64,000 bases of DNA from Hermatobates lingyangjiaoensis (GCA_026182355.1 JAPFBL010000565.1:50001-114000); one strand, 5' to 3'; shown: positions 1-12,297, counted from the first letter of the stretch. The notes: generated by a model not told the origin, from the sequence alone. Numbers and translations: made by a program.

Positions 1-590
1 CTTTAGATGAAAATCATTACTAAATTACGAAACATTGCAAGAAATAACTTTATAGGAGTTGTGGATTCAAAAAAGGAAAAAGAAAGTTGGTTTTAAATAA
101 AATTATAGAAAAATAAAGTATGATACATATAAAATAATGGAATATTAAAAAAAAAATGTTTTTTCTTTAGATGAAAATTATTACTGGATTACGAAACATT
201 GCAAGAAATAACTTTATAGGAGGGAGTCATGGATTTAAAAAAGAACAAAAAAGTTGGTTTTAAATAAAATTATAGAAAAATAAAGTACCATACATATTTA
301 ATGTAAAATAATGCAATATTAAAAAAAAATTAACATTTTTCTTTAGATGAAAATTATTACTGGATTACAAAACATTGCAAGAAATGACTTTAAAATAATG
401 CAATATTAAAAAAAAATTATTTTTTTTCTTTAGATGAAAATCATTACTGAATTACGAAACATTGCAATAAATAACTTTATGGGAGTCATGGATTCAAAAA
501 AGAAAAAAGAAAGTTAGTTTTAAATAAAATTATACAAAAATAAAGTACGATACAAATTTAATTTAAAATATTTACAATATGAAATAAAAT
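1..590. repeat. Degenerate tandem repeat, unit about 165-175 bp
   Basis: Four successive units each begin with the word ctttagatgaaaat (positions 1, 165, 341 and 428) and carry the same internal words (attacgaaacattgcaa, gttttaaataaaattata). The third unit is shortened to about 87 bp by an internal deletion. The array runs off the left edge of the window. No coding potential is visible. Confidence 0.85.
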
Positions 591-1392
591 CTGGAAGTTT
601 TTGATTAATGAAATGCTGTCCACCAAAGAATCTATCGAAAAAAGAAAAACTACTTGACTCAAATTGTTTCAAATGATAAATTATTTCTAAAAACTCACCA
701 CATTTATTTTCTGCTATAGTATAGTTGCTATATAATTTCTAATATAGAAATATTCATTATAACTACTTAAAGGTATTTTTTAATTTACGCTTTTTTTTTC
801 ATTTACATTTAACTTTTATTAAGCTTTGAAAAATTCTTGCATAATTTATCTAAAAATATTTCAATCCAGTTTAATTATATCTAAATATATTTATATATAA
901 ATGGGTCTCTATATATTATGCATAAATGGGCCATAAGGAATGCCTTAAAAATAAAAAAACTTTAGAATTAAATTGTTAATTTAATTATTTTTTTTTTTTT
1001 TGGCGAATTTAATCTATGAGGGAACTTTTTCGATTCAAACTTTTACTAATAATTTATATGATATAAACATTTTTTTTTTTAATAATTTCGATTCTAATTT
1101 TCCAAAATATGCTGTTTGCATTCTTTTCAGTTTCTAGTTTGATCAAATATAAAATATCAGGAAGAAAAAAAAATTCAAAGCAGTCAGTAATAGAATGTTA
1201 AACGTATTTGGTTTCTTGGCGTAAACAAATTAGATAAATATTTTAATAAAAAAAAAAAATGATAGTTTTCTTTGTTGCTATTTTAGTAAATTGCATGAAA
1301 ACTTATATGCATATATTGTTTTTATTTGGTTTTTAAAACACACAAAGGCAAAGGTTTCTTTCTCTAAACGATTTAGAATCAATCCTTTAGAA
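591..1392. other. AT-rich stretch without recognisable gene
   Basis: Low-complexity AT-rich DNA with poly-A and poly-T runs. I see no open frame, repeat family or RNA gene. Confidence 0.6.
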
Positions 1393-1834
1393 CAGTGTTT
1401 CCCAAAGTGGGCGGTGCTTTGATATCGGGGAGGGGGGGGGGGGGGTGCAAAAACGGAGCGTGGATTCTACTATTTCCATAAATTGAAAATGTTCATGCAA
1501 TATAATTTCTAAATTTAAGTGAAAACTCGACATGTAAACTTCTAGGAAACAGGTTCTTCAAATTATTTGTTTTGATAATTCATTTTTATGTTAAAAGTAT
1601 ATTCTCACCTAAGTTTCTTTTATTGTGTATTAATTCTTTTGCATAAATATGCTATGAAACAATACATCTATTGGATTCTAAATAAATATTCGATTAGCAA
1701 TTATTTTCATTTAATTATTAAAATGTTACTCATTTGGTTATTTAATCTAGGAATCTGATTATTATTCAAGGGTGTTGAGTTATAGGTTTATGGACCCAAG
1801 GGGGCGGACACTCGAAAAAGTTTGGGAAACACTG
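1393..1834. mobile_element. Non-autonomous hAT-type element
   Basis: Terminal inverted repeats cagtgtttcccaaa (left) and tttgggaaacactg (right) bound a 442-bp element with no transposase. The flanking octamers ctttagaa and agttagaa match at 6 of 8 positions, as expected for a decayed 8-bp hAT target-site duplication. A GC-skewed G-run lies just inside the left end. Confidence 0.75.
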
Positions 1835-2082
1835 AGTTAGAACAATGAGGTACAAAGATTTCTAACTTGGCAGGAGTGCATGTCTCCCTTATCAAACAAA
1901 AAATTAATTAAACAATCTGATTGGTCGGTATTTTTTAATAAATAAGTTATGTAAATTCAATAGGTGTATGGTTTATATACATAAGATATGCAAGTTTTTT
2001 TTTTATTATTATTATTATTTGAGGTTGACTATAGCAGTGAGTATTTAAAAAAAAAAACAAAAAAACTATTACTTCCCCTCTT

Positions 2083-2830
2083 CTAAACTAAAGTACCCCA
2101 GCAGTTAGCTTCAACGACTCTAAAAAGCTCAGCACTTTTGCTGGTTCCAGTGTTTTGTTGTGTGTCAAGAAGTACCTTACCTCTGAGCAGCAGAGTTGTC
2201 TTACGGTGCAACTGTGTTTCTTCCTCTTTGCAGAATCTGCACAAACCATCATTGATAATGTCCATTCAGGCTTCCTACGATTCGGAAAAAAAGCGACTTG
2301 CTTTCGTTGATCTTGATGGTCGTCTTCGGGTCCTTAGATGCATTTGTGGGAGGTTGGCTCTCACTAGTTAGCGCTTTTGGATCCTCTGCACTTCCGGAAG
2401 ATGTTCTCGGGACTTCCTTAGTATCATACAGGGGAAAATCCCTGAAGCTCTATCGGTGGTATTTTGTCCGCTCCAGCAGAGCACCGCATACCGGAGTAAG
2501 GCTATTTACTCAAGGGGGTCGCCTGGTACCCTTGAGGCTCCGTTCATAATACAGTAACCCCTGTATCATCCATCCTTCGGCACGGATCGCATAACACCTT
2601 AGATTGGAGCTGAGATAAAAGGAGGGTATTTGGGGATTAGGAAGGATGTGAAACGAAGGTGGTCAGGCCCAGCCCCTGATCACCTTCTCCTCCTCTTTCG
2701 TTTGTCCCTGCATATAGCAGGTTAACAGGGTAGCCTCGTGAAGGCCGAAAGTCGGAGTAGAGTGTTAGAGGCTATTCGAGACGCTTAATCACTCCATTAC
2801 TACCCCACATGCAAGTTGAAGAAACACAAA
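2083..2830 (-). pseudogene. Decayed non-LTR retrotransposon 3' end
   Basis: On the minus strand a 60-residue frame (2083-2265) contains NDGLCRFCKEEET. This resembles the CRFC-EEEET cysteine motif near the C-terminus of the ORF2 protein of I/Jockey/R1-like LINEs, after the RNase H region. The preceding stretch SLNGHYQ resembles the usual LxGLLTGH motif but lies in another frame, so the copy is frameshifted. The surrounding region up to about 2,830 is less AT-rich than its neighbours and probably belongs to the same insertion, but I cannot define its ends. Confidence 0.5.
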
Positions 2831-3699
2831 ATAAATTTTTATATCATTAAAAATTACTTCTTACTAAAATATTCAACATACCTTGATATTTAATCTAATT
2901 TACCTTTATCTCTTATATTTAAAATTTCATTAGACTTCGAAAAATTCTCTCACAATATATTAGAAAATACTCGAATCCAGTTTAATTATATCTAAATATG
3001 TAATAAGGAATGTCTTAAACAGAAAAACCTGTGAATTAAATATTTTATTTTATTTTTTTCTATAACATAGTCATATTTTATCTAAATTCATAACTTTTGT
3101 AATATTGTAAAATAAAAATAATTTGTTTAAAAAATTGTCAAAAAATTTTTCTTACAAAATAATTTAAATTGAAGTACCCTGTTTGTATTTTTTTTTTTGT
3201 TACAAAAATATATGTTTGTAAGGATACATATCAATATTCATATATATGTATACATAGATTAATTTATATATTCCTAATCAACAGATGAACTATTTAATCA
3301 GTATGCTGTACTTGAAAAGTTATTATTGTAACATATATATATTATTAAGGAAACTCTTTTATAATATATTTTAAAAAATATCATCAAAACATTTAAAATT
3401 ATAAATACATATATGAAAAAAAATGTCACAATAAAAGATATGTGACAATGGAAGAAATCACCACAATGTTAAAAGAGTAATAAAAGCTTCTATGTTCCAT
3501 TGCTCTATGTCAAAATCAATTTCATCCAGAAGCATTTAAACGTTTTGCTGATCTCTTATTTATATACATTATAAATTATCATTTTTTCAATTAGTAAGAC
3601 TAACAATTATTAACAATAATCAACATGAAATAGTTTTTATCCAGTCATACAAATGATATTTAATTCCTTGCAAAAAAAAAATGGCGTTAATGTAATATT
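2831..3699. other. AT-rich stretch without recognisable gene
   Basis: Nothing recognisable beyond short T-runs and TATA-rich words. Confidence 0.6.
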
Positions 3700-5335
3700 T
3701 AGTGATGGGACGAGTACTCGGAATCGGAAATATGGGAACTTTTCTAGGTATTGGAAACGGAAATATCGGAACTTTTCTAGGTATCGGAACTGGAATCAGA
3801 AATATTGGAACTTTTATAGGTATTGGAACTGGAAACGGAAATATCGGAACTTTTCTAGGTATTGGAACCGGGAATTGGAAATATCGAAACTTTTATAGGT
3901 ATTGGAACAGGAATCAGAAATACTGGAACTTTTATAGGTATTGGAACTGGAAACGGAAATATAGGAACTTTTCTAGGTATTGGAACCGGGAATTGGAAAT
4001 ATCGGAACTTTTATAGGTATTGGAACAGGAATCAGAAATATTGGAACTTTTATAGGTATTGGAACTGGAAACGGAAATATGTATTGGAACCGGGAATTGG
4101 AAATATCGGAACTTTTCTAGGTATCGGAACTGGAATCAGAAATATTGGAACTTTTATAGGTATTGGAACTGGAAACGGAAATATAGGAACTTTTCTAGGT
4201 ATTGGAACCGGGAATTGGAAATATCGGAACTTTTATAGGTATTAGAACAGGAATCGGGAATATCGGAACTTTTCTAGGTATCGTAATAGGAAATATCGGA
4301 ACTTTTCTAGGTATCGGAACTGGAATCAGACATATCGGAACTTTTATAGGTATTGGAACTGGAAACGGAAATATCGGAACTTTTCTAGGTATCGTAATTG
4401 GAAATATCGGAACTTTTATAGGTATCGGAACCGGAATCAGAAATATCAGAACTTTTATAGGTATCGGAACCGGAAATATCGGAACTTTTCTAGGTATCGG
4501 AACTGGAATCAGAAATATCAGAACTTTTCTAGGTATCGTAATTGGAAATATCGGAACTTTTCTAGGTATCGTAATTGGAAATATCGGAACTTTTATAGGT
4601 ATCGGAACCGGAATCAGAAATATCAGAACTTTTATAGGTATCGGAACCGGAAATATCGGAACTTTTCTAGGTATCGAAACAGGAATCAGAGAATTTTAAT
4701 CGAATCTGCCGATTCTGAAAACGATTCTCTGAAATAAATACAGAAAGTATGTAATTAATACTTGTTTAACAGAGATTTCAGTTTTATACAGACTGCCAGC
4801 GTGGCTGTTGTCCAGTTGGATTATTTGTTTTTATTAATTCTTAGCTAGTAAACTTTAGACATTTTAGCGTACACGCATAGACAAACACACACTCGACACA
4901 CAACACACCAATTCGATAATCAATAATTAGAGATGCTAATGTTCTTACATTACAATCTAAGAATATTGGCACTTGAATATAAATAGCTACTGACTGCAAT
5001 TTCAAAGATATGACAAAGATTTTTTTGTCGAAACTTTTACCCTTTGTATTTCATGTCAGAAGATTTTTTAAATTTTTTTTTTCGTTATTAACAAAATTAT
5101 TTGTGCACATTCTCAATACATGATTAATAAATGTACCTTGTCTATAAAACATTTGTTTTTTAAACCTGCTTCAGGGTCTGAAAATAAGCATTATTAAGCA
5201 TTAATAGGCAAAATAAGCATTATTAAGCATTAATAGCCAAAATAAGCATTAATTGCAGCTATTGGAATCGAAAGTTTAATGTAGTATCGGGACTCGTATA
5301 GGAAACGTTAAAAATTTTGGTACGTCCCATCACTA
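3700..5335. mobile_element. TIR element carrying a minisatellite
   Basis: A perfect 13-bp inverted repeat, tagtgatgggacg at 3700-3712 and its complement at 5323-5335, bounds 1.6 kb. The tagtgatggg end is of hAT type, but I cannot recognise a clear target-site duplication. The interior has no transposase. Its left two thirds is a tandem array whose unit resembles the subterminal sequence (cggaatcgg), so the array probably grew from the element's own end. Confidence 0.6.
3715..4697. repeat. 39-bp minisatellite array with 33-bp variants
   Basis: The base unit is 39 bp (ggaacttttctaggtat-ggaac-ggaa-cagaaatat). It is a multiple of three, so it stays open and would encode 13-residue repeats such as GTFIGIGTGIRNI. 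Shorter 33-bp variants (GTFLGIVIGNI) are interspersed on the right. About 25 units are present. The open frames are a by-product of the period, not a gene. Confidence 0.9.
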
Positions 5336-5701
5336 GTAACGAAAAACGATCACTAGTCCCAAGAAAAACGATGTCATATATTTTAACTAAATTAACCAAA
5401 TTGTATTAACTAAAGGAATGTAGTCATAGTTTTAGTTCACTTTTATATTAATAATTTTAAACAAATAATAGATAGTTCAATACAAAAACTAGCTAACATA
5501 AAAACATCAAGCTATAAATAAACATACTTTATACTCTAGAGATTTGCACAACATACACTAAAGTGACCATTCCTTGAGATCATATTTATAGAAACAAAAA
5601 GAAAAAAAAAATGTTTTCATTTTCATGGAAAGTTATTATAATAAATATACAAAGAAGAAAATAATTTCGAATATAAAGTTGAGTCAACAGAAAGTTACAA
5701 A

Positions 5702-5838
5702 ACAATATGAAATGGGAAAACAAGACTATGATCTTTCAACAGTAATAAGCGGTCTTCGTCAGAGTCAAAAACCTAACTGGGTTTTGGGTTACAGCTGAAA
5801 GATCTTAATCTTGTTTTCCCATTTCATATTGTGGTTTG
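5702..5838. repeat. HHR-like foldback module (AGUC family)
   Basis: Inverted repeat whose arms read out to cccatttcatattgtggtttgat. The left arm carries a minus-strand hammerhead-like motif at 5724-5766 with core CUGACGA, GAAA, palindromic AGAUC-like stem III and the pair GACU/AGUC (AUAGUC here). The right arm has lost the CUGA core and keeps only gctgaaagatcttaatc. Confidence 0.75.
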
Positions 5839-5894
5839 ATAATTAATATATATATATAATATCACTGTAAACATGTGAAATAAAAAAACAACGT

Positions 5895-6046
5895 CGAAAC
5901 CAAAGTAAAAAAATCAGAAAATGAATAAAATTGTTCAACCAAATCAACTGATCTTCTTCAGTACTATTGGAACTCTGAAGAAGATCACTTGTTTTCGTTG
6001 AATGATATTAAGTCATTTTTCTGATTTTTTCATTGTGGTTTAGACA
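5895..6046. repeat. Degraded HHR-like foldback
   Basis: Inverted repeat with arms containing ctgaagaagatca and ending in tcattgtggtttaga. The CUGAAGA core is present on both arms, but the GAAA box reads GAAC or GAAU, so neither copy is expected to be active. Confidence 0.55.
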
Positions 6047-6059
6047 TTTATATAAGAAA

Positions 6060-8490
6060 TATTTTAAAGTTTAATCTTCATATTAATGTATGAAGTTTAA
6101 ACTACAAGGAAAAAGGAAAAAATAGAAATAAATTCTCTGAGGCCTATCACCTTTTGTAGTCAGAGAGTAAAAAAGTAAGAACTGACTTTATATATATATA
6201 TTTGTAAGTTTTGGTAACAGTTCTTGCTGTAAGTTTCACTGCCTTCCTGAATACTCCGCAACATAAATCCACCTAACTGACTTTACATTCTGCCATATAA
6301 TAGGAGAACACATTTAGAGAATCATTCTCGTCCCAAAGATAGCTCTAGGAAAGACTAGAAACATCTTAAAAATAGTTAGTATGTTATTTAGTTTTGATGC
6401 AACCAAAAAAAAAAAATATTTAGAAAAACAGAGAAACTTAACAAGAACCAAGTTTCTGCAATTTTTAATAATATACATAAGAATTATGCATGTTTATATG
6501 CCTAAAGTATTTTAAAACAATGTAATTATATTTTAAAAGTACTTTAAGGGAATGCCGTAAGACATTTTGTTTGTAAACGAATACAAAAAAAAAGCAATCT
6601 TAAAATAATAATTACATATTATAAATATTCCAAAAAGATTAATTAAGAAGTACAAACATGTTTGATTCTTTGAAAACACTTATTTCTGTATTACATGCTT
6701 AATTTAGTTTACATGAACTCTACACATCACAAATATAAGGATTTATTTGCATGAACCAAATATATTTACTCAAAAGTTAAAAAAAAGATTCATAATTTTG
6801 TTGAATATATGTATATTTGAAAACAACTGAGATATAACAAACATAGTCTTGAACTTAAAGGGTATAATTAAATAAATCAATTCTTAAAGACATAACTCAA
6901 CATGACCTATGCTGTCGTCATTTTTAAGTTATCTTACCTTAACGAGTCTGTTTTGCCTTTGTAATAAAGATCATAATTAGGTATTCATCACTATTTACTG
7001 TTTCACTAAAACATTACACACGTTTATTTAGTGTTCTTTTACTTCTTCTTGTTCAATTTTAATATAGTTAGTAACCAAGGCTGTAACCTCCTTCCCAGTT
7101 TAGACAACATTGTCTATGAACTAAATAATTATTTTACTGATACAAATCGACAAATTATTTTGCTTTAAAACATTATCAATATTATTAAGAATTAACCATC
7201 AAGTAGTTTCTTTTAATCGATAAATATTTATAAATCTAGAAAGCTTGTTTGAAACACTAATACATTTAGTTTATTAAAGTTTACTTAACTGGTTCTAATT
7301 GCAAATCAAAGTTTCTTTGCTTACTTTAACATATTTCAATAGGACTAATGTTTGACACTTATATTAACATGAACAAGTAATAAACATCTTGTATACAATC
7401 AATTTGTTCCTTATAATATCTAATTGCCAGTTAATAACGATTAATTTAATAAAATATCCATACTAACTACAAGCAGATTTACAATCTTGAATTACACATA
7501 TATATAAATTTTGACATATAAAAATGTTGGATTTCAAAAGAAATCTGAATTCTGAATCACAATTTAGATTAATCATATAAATATTGCTGGTGAAAACATA
7601 AAACTCATAAAACTACAATCATGTTTGATTTTTTATTGAAAACACGATCAAAATAACTTATTTTTAAGGAACATTTTCTTTTTTTTTGTATATGACATGC
7701 TATAAGGCGTAGTTTTCCCCAGATTAATTAATAATGGCTGAACATTTGCTACAGACTATGTTTAAAGTTTTTGTTGTTAACCTTAATATACGACTGTTTT
7801 CATAATATAGGAATGTTCATTGTTACAAATAAAAAAAAATAAATAAATACAAATATTACGTTAAACACCGAGTTATTTGTAAACGGACATAAAATGTTAA
7901 CAGTTATGCATAGCAGTATAGCAAAGGAGAGGATTAAAAAAAATAAATACATTTAAAATAAAAGAAAACAGTAATTTGTAATTCTATATCGAATTGTAAT
8001 TTTAGAATAATAATCTTTTTTTTTTGTCCTGGCCTGAGAGTTAGTTGTAGGTTACAGCAGATAGCCAGAATTAAGCTGTTATCTGCATGAGTTCACTAAA
8101 TGTTTACAGGTTTTCAGGAATTGTAGGAGGTCAGCATTCGAACAGAGTTGAAAGGTTTTCTTATCAGCTATTATCATTCAAATCGAGTTTACAATATTCG
8201 CCTAAATCGATAATCACTTCCTCAATCAAAGCAATTAAAAACACTATCATCGTTTCAAATTAGAATTAAAAACACTGTATCATCGTTTCAAATTTTAATT
8301 AAGCTTAATTAAGCATTTAGTATAATTACCCGCCATTATGTTTCATTTGCTTAACTACCGCTGACTCAATCTTGTTTGATTCTATTATCATTGCTATTAT
8401 GTTATAATTAGTGTTAATTAGCTTAGTATTAATTATATTAACATAATTAAAGAAAAAAAAAGGATTGTAAAAGATTTTGATCTTTGTAGA
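6060..8490. other. AT-rich stretch without recognisable gene
   Basis: About 2.4 kb of AT-rich sequence. I see no ORF over 60 residues that looks like a protein, no TIRs and no tandem repeat. It may be ordinary intergenic or intronic DNA. Confidence 0.6.
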
Positions 8491-8540
8491 GTAAAAAGCT
8501 AATGAAATGGTCTCCACATATAAAAATTTAATGGTATAAA

Positions 8541-8577
8541 CAACGCGTTTCGAACACGTAGTGTTCTTCTTCAGGCA
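8541..8577 (-). ncRNA. Hammerhead-like motif, CGCG family
   Basis: Minus-strand reading: UGC, CUGAAGA, one unpaired A, hairpin GAACAC/GUGUUC, GAAA, then palindromic stem III ACGCGU followed by UG. Stem I pairing is only 2 bp. Self-cleavage is not shown by the sequence. Confidence 0.6.
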
Positions 8578-8882
8578 TTAACTAAAAAATACAATGTCAC
8601 CAGAAAGTTATCTACAGTACAAAGTAAATATAGTACAAAATAAAAATAAAATAAAATAAGGAAGAGAGTACGAAGCTAAGGGTGAGTGTCTGTGGTACAA
8701 CTGACTGGGAATAGGATGGACGTGGGCGAGGTATATGAAATATACATACCCTACCCACGTCCATCCTATTCCCAGTCAGTTGTACCACAGACACTCACCC
8801 TTAGCTTCGTACTCTCTTCCTTATTTTAATTTTTATTTTGTACTATAGATAACTCTCTGATGACATTGTATGTTTTAGTTAA

Positions 8883-8919
8883 TGCCTGAAGATGAACACG
8901 ACGTGTTTGAAACGCGTTG
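8883..8919 (+). ncRNA. Hammerhead-like motif, CGCG family
   Basis: UGC, CUGAAGA, unpaired U, hairpin GAACAC-GA-CGUGUUU, GAAA, stem III ACGCGU, UG. It is the mirror partner of the motif at 8541 but differs in loop and stem bases, so the two arms are not identical copies. Confidence 0.6.
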
Positions 8920-8984
8920 TTTATACGATTAAATTGTTATATATGGAGACCATTTTATTAGCTTTTTAGCCTACAAAAGGCATA

Positions 8985-9060
8985 GGCAACCTGCGGCCCA
9001 ATACGTGTTTTTGTGCGGCCCTCAGAGATTATCTGGAATTCTACTTAAGATTAAAAATAT
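8985..9060 (+). other. Possible hAT terminus fragment
   Basis: The words ggcaacctgcggccc and tgcggccctc resemble the left end of hAT elements that start CAGGGGTCGGCAACCTGCGGCC. No matching right end was found, so this is a fragment at best. Confidence 0.3.
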
Positions 9061-9194
9061 CTTTGCTTTTTTCTTGTTAAAAAAGCTCACTGAGACTTTT
9101 GGAAGAAAATTACAATATTGGAAAGAGAGAGCTCAAAAAGCAATAAATGATTTCATATATATATATATATATTATATATATATATATATATATA

Positions 9195-9390
9195 TTATTT
9201 CACTTAATTAAACGAAAAGCGATCCAAACTGGACAGAATACGAGTTCAAAATTCAAGAAGAGTAACACACAGAGTAAGGAAACACACTTACAGACTCAAA
9301 TTTTCGGGTAATCCGTCTTGAGGAGAAACGAGAAAGGGAGACCAAGCACGTTGTAGACGCAACGGCAAGTAACCCTTGCCGTTACTTAAA
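9195..9390 (-). repeat. Half HHR-like module (AAUU family), core mutated
   Basis: Follows a (TA)n tract. The minus-strand motif at 9295-9325 reads CUC, CUCAAGA (mutated from CUGAAGA), hairpin, GAAA, AAUU, U, GAG. Its neighbour sequence (gatccaaactgga, gtaacacacagag) is shared with the modules at 9.9, 30.6 and 44.6 kb. A small palindrome (9359-9386, ggcaagtaac/gttacttgcc) marks where the second arm would begin. Confidence 0.7.
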
Positions 9391-9875
9391 TTCTGATATT
9401 TTTTATCTTTGATGATGCATGTCACCATAAATGTGGTTGCGTGTCAAAAATGACACTCGTGTCATAGGTTTATCATCACTTGTCTACATAGTATGATATA
9501 TATTCTTAGAGTCAACATGTTTGAAGTGATACTATTGATCTTATGAATATAAATAACTTGAAGAAACAATAAATAAAACAACTGAAGAGGAGGCTTAAGG
9601 TTTTAATATTTTAACAATAATAAAAATATTGAATTTGTCACAGATAGGACAGAACTACTACAGAATATAGATGGCTCTGGCAAAGTAGCATTAAAAGAGG
9701 TAAACATGCAGTAAAATATAGAAATGAATTATGTAAAGGACTTCTCTATATGATCCGCTTATAAATATTTAGAAAACAAAATAATATTCTTTAAAGCTAT
9801 ATGAGACGAGAGGCTCTTGACGACAACGAGTATCCCACCATAGGAAGGTCACATTGTAAATGAAAAATATTAAAC

Positions 9876-9913
<38 letters not shown>

Positions 9914-10004
9914 CTGATAAAACGAAATACGATCCAAACTGGACACAATACGAGTTCGAGATTAACAAAGAGCAACACACAAAGTAGGGAAACACACTTA
10001 CAGA

Positions 10005-10035
10005 CTCAAATTTTCGGGTAATCCGTCTTCAGGAG
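10005..10035 (-). ncRNA. Hammerhead-like motif, AAUU family
   Basis: Stem I CUC/GAG, core CUGAAGA, short hairpin with GG/CC pairing, GAAA, palindromic stem III AAUU, H nucleotide U. Stem II is weak. Confidence 0.55.
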
Positions 10036-10136
10036 AAAAGAGAATGGGAGACCAAGCACGTTGTAGACGCAACGGCAAGTAACCCCTGGTTACTTGCCGT
10101 TGCGTCTACAACGTGCTTGGTCTCCCATTCTCTTTT

Positions 10137-10167
10137 CTCCTGAAGACGGATTACCCGAAAATTTGAG
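10137..10167 (+). ncRNA. Hammerhead-like motif, AAUU family
   Basis: Plus-strand mirror of 10005-10035 with the same CUC/GAG, CUGAAGA, GAAA and AAUU elements. Confidence 0.55.
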
Positions 10168-10229
10168 TCTGTAAGTGTGTTTCCCTACTTTGTGTGTTGC
10201 TCTTTGTTAATCTCGAACTCGTATATATA

Positions 10230-10440
10230 TATAGGTGTGTTCTCTAATCGGGGTTCAGTCAATTTTCCAGGATAAAAAATCAAACTCTCGTTGCCTTGAT
10301 GGCAAAAAATTTTGACTTCTGCCTATCAAAAAGATTTTAAAATGAAATCCAAACGTCGGCAATGAGAGTTTGATTTTTGAAGCTAGAAAAATTGACCGAA
10401 TTCTGATTAGAGAACACACCTATTCTATCAAACGGTCGAT
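10230..10440. repeat. Foldback of the divergent-core GUCGGC family
   Basis: Outer arms share aggtgtgttctctaatc. The right copy at 10,321-10,360 reads GCC, UAUCAAAAA, hairpin GAUUU/AAAUC, (C)AAA, CGUC, GGC. The stem I pair GCC/GGC and stem III ACGU are kept, but the CUGANGA core is replaced. The left copy is broken at the motif. Confidence 0.7.
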
Positions 10441-10455
10441 ATATTATTGAATCTG

Positions 10456-10517
<62 letters not shown>

Positions 10518-10857
10518 AGTTGCAGCTAGAGAACACAAGAAAAAGGACGAACACTCACGAATCTCGATAATTTCGGCGTCTTGCCGTCTTCAGGAGAGTA
10601 GAAAGAAAGAAAATAAAAGGAGAAAGAATGAAGGAACGGAGACGTAAATGCGTCCACTGGCCGATGCAAACTGATATATATATATATATATATTCTATTC
10701 TATCAATCACCTATTCTATCAAACGGTCGATATATTATTGAATCTGTTATATATATATATATATTCTATTCTATCAAACACCTATTCTATCAAACGGTCG
10801 ATATATTATTGAATCTGATATATATATATAGGTGTATAATGTATAATTTGAATTTGT

Positions 10858-10915
<58 letters not shown>
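10441..10915. repeat. TA microsatellite cluster
   Basis: (TA)n tracts at roughly 10,459-10,512, 10,674-10,692, 10,749-10,763 and 10,862-10,913. Between them the phrase ctatcaaacggtcgatatattattgaatctg occurs three times as a short tandem, interleaved with the half-module that carries the motif at 10,563. Confidence 0.85.
10563..10596 (-). ncRNA. Hammerhead-like motif, GAG stem I
   Basis: Minus strand: CUC, CUGAAGA, unpaired C, hairpin GGC-aagac-GCC, GAAA, AUUAU, C, GAG. It sits in a half-module (10,515-10,670) with no mirror copy. Confidence 0.55.
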
Positions 10916-10918
<3 letters not shown>

Positions 10919-11434
10919 GACGAAACGATTCTTCGAACTGAATAAACTAGAATTTAAAAAAGAACACATAGAAAGGAAACCACTGAACTCACTACTATAT
11001 TTCGATGTCCTCGTCTTCAGGAAAAGAAGTGAATCGCTCCAAAGGCTGATAACGACTGACTTGACGTTCGAAAGTTACTCTGAGAGCTTCAGAAGAAGCA
11101 CTTATTAGTCTTCTGGGCGGTAGATCGGGTCCTGGGCTTAACCTCAATCGTTGATTTTTTTTTTTTTTTAAGTTGTTATCAGCTTTTAATTTTATTTTAG
11201 TTAATTGTTTTCATTTTTTAATTTCTATTTGGCTTTTATCTCTTTATCTTCCCTGTCTACCTTTCCTCCGAAAGTTGACTACACTGTTTGAGTGCTTCAG
11301 TTCGAACGCCAAGTCAGTCGTTATCAGCCTTTGGAGCGATTCACTTCTTTTCCTGAAGACGAGGACATCGAAATATAGTAGTGAGTTCAGTGGTTTCCTT
11401 TCTATGTGTTCTCTTTTTTTAAATTCTAGTTATA

Positions 11435-11440
<6 letters not shown>
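10916..11440. repeat. HHR-like foldback module (AUAU family)
   Basis: Inverted repeat flanked by (TA)n on both sides. The arms share gaaaccactgaactcactac and agtgaatcgctccaaaggctgataacgac. Motifs lie at about 10,993-11,023 (minus) and 11,350-11,383 (plus), with core CUGAAGA and GAAAUAUA. The hairpin between the boxes is weak. The unpaired centre (about 11,070-11,290) holds unique sequence from the two arms. A fragment of the arm reappears near 54,750 and 58,260. Confidence 0.75.
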
Positions 11441-11478
<38 letters not shown>

Positions 11479-11504
11479 CAGATTCAATAATATATCGACT
11501 GTTT

Positions 11505-11650
11505 GATAGAATAGGTGTGTTCTCTAATCAGAATTCGGTCAATTTTTCTAGCTTTAAAAATCAAACTCTCATTGACGATGTTTCAGTTTTATTTTAAAAC
11601 CTTTTTCATAGGCATAAGTCAAAAATTTTTTGACTATGGAAATTAAATTT
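11505..11650 (-). repeat. Half module of the divergent-core GUCGGC family
   Basis: Starts tgttctctaatcagaattcggtcaa after a TA tract. The minus-strand motif near 11,566-11,615 keeps the hairpin GGUUUU/AAAACU, but GAAACGUCGGC has decayed to GAAACAUCGUC. Confidence 0.65.
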
Positions 11651-12149
11651 ACATTACTTACAGAAACAACAATCTTAACTGGACAAAACCTTCGACTAGA
11701 CTAATATGTACTTATGATTAACTTTTTACTGACTGTATCGTTAATTTACTGTGAACAATATTTGTGATTGTCGAAAAAATAGTAAATGTATTCAAATACA
11801 CTGGTCAATATTAACTGCACGGGATAATGATGCCTTTGGGCTGTGAAATCTCATTACTTTAATCTTTTTAAGTCTGTCTTCATCAATATTTATGAGAAAT
11901 TTATACTATTCCATATATCATTTGTTGATATATTAAATAATTATTTCCATATTTCTTCGATTATTCGTTAATTTCATCTTTCTAAATATATTATAATGAA
12001 ATCATTATAATTTAGATCGAAAAACTAATAATATTTAATCTCTGGATGTTCAAAATCACTTTGTGATAATAAAATATTTAATACTTTATCCTTAGTTGAG
12101 TTATAGAAACATCATGTCATTTATAACCGGTTTTAGAGGTAAATATTTG

Positions 12150-12225
12150 GAAAGTCCTTTTGGCGTAGAGCGTAGCGTGCTGGATTTCAAATATAAAGGT
12201 CGCGAGTTCGGTTCTCACAATTTTA
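12150..12225 (+). other. tRNA-like segment next to a hammerhead-like motif
   Basis: The words tggcgtagagcgtagcgtgctgg and cgcgagttcggttctc have the spacing and shape of tRNA A and B boxes. I could not fold a complete cloverleaf by eye, so it reads as a tRNA-derived promoter region of a SINE-like element rather than a functional tRNA gene. It lies about 75 bases upstream of the motif at 12,298. Confidence 0.45.
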
Positions 12226-12297
12226 CTTTGTTTAGAGCGTTTGCAAACATACAAACAAGAACAGCAAAGTCTTATAAGTATGTAAATTGTACTTGTA

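Larger units (their letters stand above)
8493..8972. repeat. HHR-like foldback module (CGCG family)
   Basis: Long inverted repeat centred near 8,740. Outer arms share gctaatgaaatggtctccacatat (left) and its complement (right). Each arm carries one hammerhead-like motif, minus on the left and plus on the right. The same family recurs at 16.7, 40.2 and 62.8 kb. Confidence 0.85.
9920..10225. repeat. HHR-like foldback module (AAUU family)
   Basis: Near-perfect inverted repeat centred near 10,086, with (TA)n at both outer ends. Arms contain gagttcgagattaacaaagagcaac and its complement, and one hammerhead-like motif each. Confidence 0.85.

Noticed and set aside
3653..4699. Long open frames with GIGTGIRNIGTF repeats
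   Set aside because: The 39-bp and 33-bp units are multiples of three, so frames stay open by arithmetic. Open frames exist in more than one phase and there is no start context or non-repeat domain.
9005..9211. Frames ending in YIYIYI or IYIYIY, here and at many other places
   Set aside because: These are translations of (TA)n microsatellites joined to neighbouring non-coding sequence.
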